Of a stretch of 6,874 nucleotides of DNA, positions 1 to 5,800 are shown piece by piece. The position numbers and the translations under genes were made by a program. The notes beneath the pieces are model-generated. The model made no database searches. It saw only the letters and a program-made list of their open reading frames with translations, and was not told the origin of the DNA. The stretch is from positions 2,533 through 9,406 of the forward strand of contig JACFNW010000056.1 in assembly GCA_019454665.1 (NCBI GenBank). Direction: 5' to 3'. This DNA comes from Fimbriimonadaceae bacterium (GTDB lineage: Bacteria; Armatimonadota; Fimbriimonadia; Fimbriimonadales; Fimbriimonadaceae). Each line of letters begins with the position of its first letter. Within the stretch, counting starts at the first letter, position 1.

Positions 1-447
1 CACCCCGAAGCCCTGGAGGCCATCCGCACGGCCGACCTCATCTGCATCGGGCCCGGCAGCGTGTACACCAGCGTCATCCCGAACCTGCTCGTGCCTGGAA
101 TCGCCGAAGCGCTTCGCGATTCGCCCGCGGTCAAGGTCTACGTGTGCAACGTCATGACGCAACGGGGCGAAAGCGACAGTTTCTCGGCGAGCGAACACGT
201 CAGTACGATCCTCTTGAACGTGGACTATCGGATCTTCGATTACGTCATGGTGAACATCGGCGTGCCCAACCAGTCCATCGCCGACCGATACGCCGATTCC
301 GGCCAGTTCTTGGTGGAAGCCGACACCGATCGGCTTCGCGCGATGGGCTTTACGGTGATCGCGACCGATCTGATCAGCGAGTCCGACGTCGTCCGCCACG
401 ATCCGATGAAGGCGGCCGCGGCGGCTCTGGAGTTGCTCAACCAATGA
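1..447 (+). CDS. yvcK: YvcK/CofD-like gluconeogenesis factor, C-terminal part (5' truncated)
   Basis: The frame is open from the first base, so only the last 148 residues are present; family members are usually about 320-450 residues. Recognisable motifs are IGPGSVYTSVIPNLLVPGI (residues about 17-35 of the fragment), the YVCNVMTQRGESD stretch and a VNIGVP motif, all hallmarks of the YvcK branch of the CofD-like fold. In the family, YvcK proteins bind UDP-sugars and are needed for growth on gluconeogenic carbon sources and for cell-wall homeostasis; they are cytoplasmic. The GPGS loop belongs to the nucleotide-binding fold that YvcK shares with 2-phospho-lactate transferase CofD. No F420-biosynthesis partner is seen, so YvcK is preferred over CofD. 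The stop codon overlaps the gmk start by four bases, implying an operon. The N-terminus and any rapZ or whiA neighbours lie outside the window. Confidence 0.9.
   Translation, partial: HPEALEAIRTADLICIGPGSVYTSVIPNLLVPGIAEALRDSPAVKVYVCNVMTQRGESDSFSASEHVSTILLNVDYRIFDYVMVNIGVPNQSIADRYADSGQFLVEADTDRLRAMGFTVIATDLISESDVVRHDPMKAAAAALELLNQ
429..432 (+). promoter_or_regulatory. Ribosome binding site of gmk
   Basis: GGAG lies inside the end of yvcK, 11 bases before the ATG at 444. It supports that ATG over the much longer upstream extension of the same frame, which would overlap yvcK. Confidence 0.5.
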
Positions 448-992
448 ACGGCGTCCTGGTGATTCTCAGCGGTCCGAGCGGGGTTGGCAAAGACACCGTG
501 CTCAACGCATGGCGAGCCGCCAATCCGCGCGTAAGGCGAGTCGTCGCCTACACCACGCGTACCCCACGGGCCGGCGAGGTGGATGGCGAGGACTACCACT
601 TCGTCACCGTTCACGAATTCATGCGCAGAGCCGAGACCGGCGACTTTCTGGAGCACAAGCAGGTGCACGACAACTGGTACGCCACGCCGCTTCGCGACAT
701 GGAGGCCATGCTGGAACAGGGCCTGATCGCCGTCTTGAAGATTGATGTGCAGGGCGCCATCGAGGCCATGCGTCTGAGGCCCGACGCGAAGTCGGTGTTC
801 CTCCTGCCGCCCTCGGACGAGGAACTCGAGCGGCGGATCCGCTCCCGCAAGACGGATTCGCCCGAGGCGATCGAGCGGCGGCTGAGGAACGCCCGCGACG
901 AGATCGCCCTCTCGCACTATTACGCGTTCCGCATCGTGAACGACGACCTGGACGCATGCGTCCGAGCCATTGACGCGTGGGTGGCCTCGTGA
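444..992 (+). CDS. gmk: Guanylate kinase
   Basis: A 182-residue cytoplasmic enzyme that phosphorylates GMP to GDP with ATP, in purine nucleotide and (d)GTP supply. The P-loop is LSGPSGVGKDTV (residues 8-19), where Asp17 stands at the position that is often Gly or Ser. The GMP-binding signature follows as YTTRTPRAGEVDGEDYHF, then FLEHKQVHDNWYATP, and the LKIDVQGA strand with its conserved Asp. The lid region reads RIRSRKTDSPEAIERRL, and the C-terminus has the typical YYAFRIVNDDLDACVRAI. Length is slightly below the usual 190-210 residues but no motif is missing. The ATG at 444 is chosen because the protein then begins directly before the P-loop strand, as in the family, a GGAG precedes it, and it overlaps the yvcK stop as ATGA. 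The stop overlaps the GTG of coaBC. Confidence 0.96.
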   Translation: MNGVLVILSGPSGVGKDTVLNAWRAANPRVRRVVAYTTRTPRAGEVDGEDYHFVTVHEFMRRAETGDFLEHKQVHDNWYATPLRDMEAMLEQGLIAVLKIDVQGAIEAMRLRPDAKSVFLLPPSDEELERRIRSRKTDSPEAIERRLRNARDEIALSHYYAFRIVNDDLDACVRAIDAWVAS

Positions 993-2185
993 GCCAGCCT
1001 TCGGTCGTCCTCGGCGTCAGCGGGTCGGTGGCCGCGTACCGGGCGGCCGACTTGGCCCGCGACCTGATGCGGGCGGGCTTCACGGTTCGCGTCTGCCTCA
1101 CCGATGCCGCCGAGCGGTTCGTCAGTCGCGAGTTGTTCGAGGCGCTCACCGGCCAGCCCTGCCTTCAGGATGTGTTCGAGGAGCCCGAACGCGGCCGCAT
1201 GGCGCACATAGATTGGGCTCGGCAGGCGAGCGTGGTCGTGGTCGCTCCGGCGACGGCCAACACGCTGGTCAAGCTGGGCTTCGGGCTGGGCGACGACATG
1301 CTCACGACTCTGGTTCTCGCGAGCGAGAGGCCGCTCGTGGTGGCCCCAGCCATGAACCCGACCATGTTCACCAACGCCCACGTGGTCGAGGCGTTGGAGC
1401 GCTTGCGGAAGAATGGGGCGACCGTCGTCGGACCCGCCGAGGGCGATGTGGCGTGCGGCGAGAACGGGCAAGGGAAGTTGGCGTCGGTGGCGACCATCGT
1501 CCAGGGGACGCTGACGGCTTCGATTCGCTCCACGCTTTGGACGGGCAAGCGCATCCTGATCACGTCCGGGCCGACCTATGAGCCGATTGACGACGTTCGG
1601 TTCGTGGGCAACCGTTCGTCGGGAAAGATGGGCGCGGCGCTGGCGAGAGCCGCCCGCATGATGGGCGCGGAGGTCTCTGTGGTCAGCGGTCCGGTGGCTG
1701 TCCAGTATCCGGCAGGCGCGCGGGTCGTGCGCGTTCAGACGGCTCAGGCCATGTTGGATGCCGCGCTCGCCGAACTCCCTGGCAGCGGCTTGGTCATCGG
1801 GGCCGCAGCGGTGGCGGACTACCGGCCGCTCGAGAAGCAAAGCGGCAAGATGCGACGCACGCACGACCGGATTGATCTCACGTTGGTCAGGAATCCGGAC
1901 GTCTTGGGCACCCTCGTCGCCGAAGCGAGAAACTCCGGGCATAACACCCGTTTCATCGCGTTCGCCGCAGAACCCAGCGACGGCCTGGGAATCGCCCGCC
2001 AGAAAAGGGCGAGCAAAGGGGTGGACGCCATCGTGGTCAACGACGTCAGCCGCTCCGATGTGGGGTTCGGGACCGACGACAACGAGCTGACCTGGATCGG
2101 CCCGGCGGGTGAGGCGACCAGCGGGAAGCGCTCGAAACTCGAATGCGCGCTGTGGCTTCTTGAACGGGCCGCCGAACTGCCCTGA
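989..2185 (+). CDS. coaBC: Bifunctional phosphopantothenoylcysteine decarboxylase / phosphopantothenate-cysteine ligase
   Basis: A 398-residue cytoplasmic enzyme of coenzyme A synthesis. The CoaB half couples 4'-phosphopantothenate to cysteine using CTP; the FMN-dependent CoaC half decarboxylates the product to 4'-phosphopantetheine. CoaC (about 1-180) shows GVSGSVAAYRAADLAR near the N-terminus, the active-site His73 in MAHIDWA, the APATANT flavin loop, PAMN (Asn123) and the substrate-lid Cys156 in DVACGENGQGK. CoaB (about 187-398) shows ITSGPTYEPIDDVRFVGN, Asn208 and SSGKMG, AAVADYRP, a KMRR stretch with Lys287 near the expected catalytic lysine, LVRNPDVL and VVNDVS plus GFGTDDNE. All key residues are present, so it should be active in both steps. 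The GTG at 989 is preferred over the in-frame GTG at 977 because it gives a GTGA overlap with the gmk stop and starts the protein just before the flavodoxin-like strand. No clear Shine-Dalgarno is visible, which suggests coupling to gmk. Confidence 0.95.
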   Translation: MSQPSVVLGVSGSVAAYRAADLARDLMRAGFTVRVCLTDAAERFVSRELFEALTGQPCLQDVFEEPERGRMAHIDWARQASVVVVAPATANTLVKLGFGLGDDMLTTLVLASERPLVVAPAMNPTMFTNAHVVEALERLRKNGATVVGPAEGDVACGENGQGKLASVATIVQGTLTASIRSTLWTGKRILITSGPTYEPIDDVRFVGNRSSGKMGAALARAARMMGAEVSVVSGPVAVQYPAGARVVRVQTAQAMLDAALAELPGSGLVIGAAAVADYRPLEKQSGKMRRTHDRIDLTLVRNPDVLGTLVAEARNSGHNTRFIAFAAEPSDGLGIARQKRASKGVDAIVVNDVSRSDVGFGTDDNELTWIGPAGEATSGKRSKLECALWLLERAAELP

Positions 2186-2225
2186 AAAAACCAAGACGCC
2201 CGCCGATCGGGAGATCGAGCGGGCG
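2185..2225 (-). terminator. Intrinsic terminator of the FAS1 gene, in the convergent gap
   Basis: CGCCCGC (2197-2203) pairs with GCGGGCG (2219-2225), extended by CGATC/GATCG (2204-2208 / 2213-2217) with one bulged A at 2218 and a GGGA loop. On the minus strand the stem is followed by TCTTGG and six T (2190-2185), so the orientation fits the FAS1 gene ending at 2255. On the plus strand only CGAGCTTT follows, so it would stop coaBC transcription poorly unless the stem alone is enough. The T-run starts at the last base of the coaBC stop codon. Confidence 0.72.
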
Positions 2226-2254
2226 CGAGCTTTCAGAAGTGCCGAGCGAAGGCG

Positions 2255-2740
2255 TTACTTGGCGGGCGGAATCATCACGGTGTCCACGATGTGGATCACG
2301 CCGTTGCTGGCCATCACGTCGGTAGCGATCACCTTGGCTTTGGCGACGGTGACCGTCTTGCCGTGGACGGCCACGGGGATCGTCAGGTTGTTGGCCGACT
2401 TGGCCGACTTGACCTTGACCACGTCGGCGGCCTTCACGGTGCCGGGAACCACGTGGTAGAGCAGGACGCGCTTCAGGGCTTCCTTGTCGGCGAGCAGGGC
2501 GTCCACGGTGGACTTGGGCAACTTGGCGAACGCTTCGTCGGTCGGAGCGAACACGGTGAAGGGACCCTTGCCCTTGAGCGTTTCGACCAGGCCGGCTTCC
2601 TTGACCAGCGTGACGAGCGTCTTGAACTTGCCAGCGCCGACGGCGGTGTCCACGATGTCCTTGTTGGGGGCCGAAGCCGTGGCCGAGGTGCCGATGAGGG
2701 CAGCGAGCATGGTGGCGACGAACAGTTTTCCGAGGTGCAT
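2255..2740 (-). CDS. Secreted single-domain fasciclin (FAS1) protein
   Basis: A 161-residue protein. Residues 1-24 form a signal peptide (Lys5, hydrophobic stretch LFVATMLAALIG, cleavage expected after ATASA at 24). The rest is one FAS1 domain (about 27-159) with both conserved boxes: H1 as TVFAPTDEAFAKLP (62-75) and H2 as GVIHIVDTVMIPP (147-159), plus the central LLYHVVPG (93-100). FAS1 domains mediate adhesion or extracellular ligand binding; small bacterial versions are usually exported and of unknown partner. There is no transmembrane anchor or sorting motif after the domain, so it is probably soluble in the periplasm or released. The mature protein is lysine-rich. The ATG at 2740 is chosen because AAGGA stands 8 bases before it and a clean signal peptide follows; the frame is open upstream to 2866 but that part reads as non-signal sequence overlapping the next gene. 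It is convergent with coaBC and divergent from the permease gene. Confidence 0.92.
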   Translation of the reverse strand: MHLGKLFVATMLAALIGTSATASAPNKDIVDTAVGAGKFKTLVTLVKEAGLVETLKGKGPFTVFAPTDEAFAKLPKSTVDALLADKEALKRVLLYHVVPGTVKAADVVKVKSAKSANNLTIPVAVHGKTVTVAKAKVIATDVMASNGVIHIVDTVMIPPAK

Positions 2741-2858
2741 GTCGTTGATCCTTGTTGCGCCCGATTGGGCACACCATCCTCTACGGAGCGCGCAACATGT
2801 CATCAGCAAGTGATGCAACAAATGCAGGAGAATCTTCGCGCGCAGCGAATCCAAGGTC
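2741..2858. promoter_or_regulatory. Divergent intergenic region between FAS1 and permease genes
   Basis: Both flanking genes read away from this 118-base gap, so promoters for both would be expected in or near it. I find no convincing -35/-10 pair on either strand. It holds an inverted repeat GTTGCGC (2754-2760) / GCGCAAC (2790-2796), a small stem GCCC-GATT-GGGC (2759-2770), and a further GCAACAA (2815-2821) complementary to TTGTTGC (2752-2758). The shared arm abuts the FAS1 ribosome binding site. Confidence 0.4.
2749..2753 (-). promoter_or_regulatory. Ribosome binding site of the FAS1 gene
   Basis: On the minus strand AAGGA is followed by 8 bases and then the ATG at 2740. This is the best Shine-Dalgarno match in the window and decides the start codon. 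Confidence 0.75.
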
Positions 2859-5800
2859 ATGCGCATCCTCGGGCGTTGGTGGCTGGCGGCGGGGCTCGCC
2901 CTCGCGCCCGCCTTGGGGATGGCCCAGCCGACCGATGCCGAGGCGCTTGACGCCTACCGCCGACTTCGCGCGCAGGTTGACGGCAGCCGCATCGCCCAAA
3001 CGTACCGTGAGTTCAGCGCACTCGGGTCGCGCCTGACGGGTTCCCCCGGAGAGGCGGCGGCTCTCGGCAAGGCGGAGAGCACCCTTCGGGGTTTGGGACT
3101 CGATGTCGTTCGCGAGCCGTTCACGGCCACGGTCCCGGACCCCGAGGCCCTCGGAACGCTGACCACCGATTCGGGCTCGATTTCGGTCTGGCCGTTGTGG
3201 CCGAATCTGGTCCGCACGTCCACGTGCGACGTGCGCGGCCCGATCGTCTACGGCGGGACGGGTTCGCTCGAAGAACTCGACGGCAAGAAGATCGAGGGAA
3301 GCGTGGTCCTCCTCGAGTTCGGGGGCGGGGCCAACTGGAAGAACGCCGCCATGCTGGGAGCGGCGGCTCTCGTGTTCATCGAACCGGAAGCCACCACGCG
3401 CGCCGAGGCGGAGCGCAAGTTCCTCAACGTGCCCATCCGCACGCCCAGGTTCTGGCTGCCGATCCGCCACGCCGGACCCGCTCTGAGTGCGGCCAAGCGA
3501 GGCGAGAAGGTGCGTCTGCGTTGCCGCCAAGATTGGCTGGCCAAGCCGACGGCGAACCTGATCGCCGAAATCCCGGGCTCAGACCCCGTGCTGGGCAAAG
3601 AGCGCATCGTGCTGTTCGCCTATCTGGACAGCATGTCGGTGGTCCCGGGGCTGGCCCCCGGTGCCGAGGGCTTGGGCGGGTTGGCCCTGCTCTTGGAGAT
3701 GGCTCGCCTGATGACGGCCGAACGCCCGCTGCGCACGGTGGAACTCGTCGTCTCTTCGGGTCACGGACTGGCCCTGCAAGGGGCAAGGGAGTACCTGTAC
3801 CGACGACTCCAAACCGACCGACGCGAACAGTTGCTGACGGTGACGCTCGATATCTCCAGCGGAAGCCGTTCGATCGGCAGCTACGCGCAGGGCTACTTTT
3901 ACGACTATCGCTGGGAGGCCATGGACCCCGTGCGCAACATCTCGCGCACGTTGCGCCAACACGCCGACCACCTGATCAAAGTGGACGAGGTCGCCCACCC
4001 GCGCCTCATCCTCACCGATGCGGTCAACAACTCGGACAACCGCACGTGGAAGAACAACACACCGGGGCGGTTCGCCTACGACTGTGAGCCGTTCACGATG
4101 GCGGGCTACAACGCACTCACGTTCGCCACCATCGAAGACGGGCGAGACCGAGTGGACACCCCGCTCGACACGCTGGACAAAGTCAATCTCGCCAACGTCG
4201 TGCGGCAAGCCCAGACGTTGCGCGTGATGCTGTGGCACCTGACGACCGACACGACCGAAGCCCGTGGCGATTCGAGGTTTAGGGTCGCCTTGCGATCGCT
4301 GCGGCCCTCGGCGATGTCGCTCACGGGCGGATTCGCCACCATCGAGGGGCGCGTCGTCCGCTTCGATCCCAACCAGAGCTTCATCCCCGACATTCCGGTG
4401 CCCGACTCCATCGCGGTCAAGATCGGCAAACTTGCGTCGTACATGGGGGTGCGCGGCAACTTCACCAATCTGGCGGAGGGCGAGCATGCCGAGTACCGCT
4501 TGACGGGGCTCGTGCCCATCAACGCCTACCCGACGTGGCTCCGCGACCGCATCGAGATCACGGCCTTCCACATGGATCGGGAGACCGGCGAGATTGACCA
4601 TTCGATCCAGCGCGGCATCTTCGCCGGCGAGTACGACACTTGGTTTCGGCTGAAGACGGCCTACAAGTCCACCCCGCTTGTCCTGGTTCCCGCTCGGGGC
4701 GTGGACCTGTTCGAACTCGTGGACCCGCGACGCATGGTCGCCCAAGTCTTCCCAAACGTGATGGACGCCAAGGACGACGGCCCGCCGCAGAACTTCGGCT
4801 TCTTCAAAGCATGGAAGCAAGACCTCCTTTCCAGCGACGTCGAGGATACGGCCGTCCTCTATGCGCCCCCCGACCTCCGCTGGAAACTCATCATGGGGTC
4901 GGACTACAGCCCGACGCTGATGCTCCTCAACGCGACCCCGGACGACCCCGACGGGTATGGCTACATGGGCGCAGGGGCCGAGCCCTCCGATCGCCCCGGT
5001 CGGGCGAACATCGCCATCGGCGGCACGTTCCCCAACACCCCTTTGCAGGCCGCTCGCGACCTGGTTCAGCTCAACCAAGCCCGCATCGAGAAGTTCGCAC
5101 GTTACCGGATCATCAGTCCGGGCGTGGATGCCTTGCAGGCGCAGGCCCGTGAGGAGACTGCTCTGGCCGAGGCGGCTGAAGGCGACTTGCAGTGGTCGGC
5201 GGCGCGGCGTCACGCACGGGCAGCGTGGGGCTTGGCCTTGCGTGCGCATCCCGTGCTGCAGAAGACCGCAGCCGACGTGGTCAACGGGGTCCTCTTCTAT
5301 CTCTTCCTGCTCATCCCGTTCAGCTACTTCCTGGAGCGGCTGGTGTTCGGTTCGCGAACGCTGATCCGCCAGTTGTTGACGTCCATCGCCATTTTCCTCG
5401 TGTCGTTTCTGATCCTGCGATTCATCCACCCCGCGTTCGAGATCGTCGAGAACCCCTTCATGATCTTCGTCGCGTTCATCATGGGCGTCCTGAGCCTGAT
5501 CGTGATCGCGTTCATCCTGGGCAAGTTCGAGAACTCGCTGAGGACGATCCGGCAGATCGAGAGCGGAGTCCACGAAGTGGACATCGGGCGCACATCCGTG
5601 GCCATCGCGGCGTTCAACCTCGGCGTGGGCAACATGACACGTCGAAAGGCGAGGACCTTCCTGACCACGGCCACGCTGGTCGTCATGACGTTCATCGTCC
5701 TCAGCTTCACGTCGCTGGTACCCGAGTTGGCGTTCAATGAGGTGGCCACCGAAACCGAGGGACGCTACGCGGGCATGCTCGTACGCAACCCCGGACTCGA

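Noticed and set aside
144..443. Upstream extension of the guanylate kinase frame
   Set aside because: It overlaps yvcK out of frame, is arginine-rich without motifs, and the kinase naturally begins at 444.
977..988. GTG 977 as the start of coaBC
   Set aside because: It adds four residues beyond the family's usual beginning; GTG 989 gives the same stop/start overlap type as the gene before.
920..2194. 424-codon minus-strand open frame opposite coaBC
   Set aside because: Same in-register mirror artefact; CoaBC motifs on the plus strand are unambiguous.
2391..2408. Tandem TTGGCCGAC repeat
   Set aside because: Two 9-base copies inside the FAS1 gene that encode a short Ser-Ala-Lys repeat; too short to mean anything by itself.
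2741..2858. Sigma-70-like promoters in the divergent gap
   Set aside because: TTGC-type -35 candidates exist on both strands but none has a believable -10 at proper spacing, so no promoter is called.
2741..2866. N-terminal extension of the FAS1 frame to ATG 2866
   Set aside because: It would overlap the permease start, puts a poor sequence ahead of the signal peptide and ignores the good ribosome binding site before 2740.
3197..4087. 296-codon plus-strand frame and similar smaller ones within 3197-6807
   Set aside because: Out-of-frame shadows inside the permease gene, rich in Arg, Gly and Pro with no recognisable motif.
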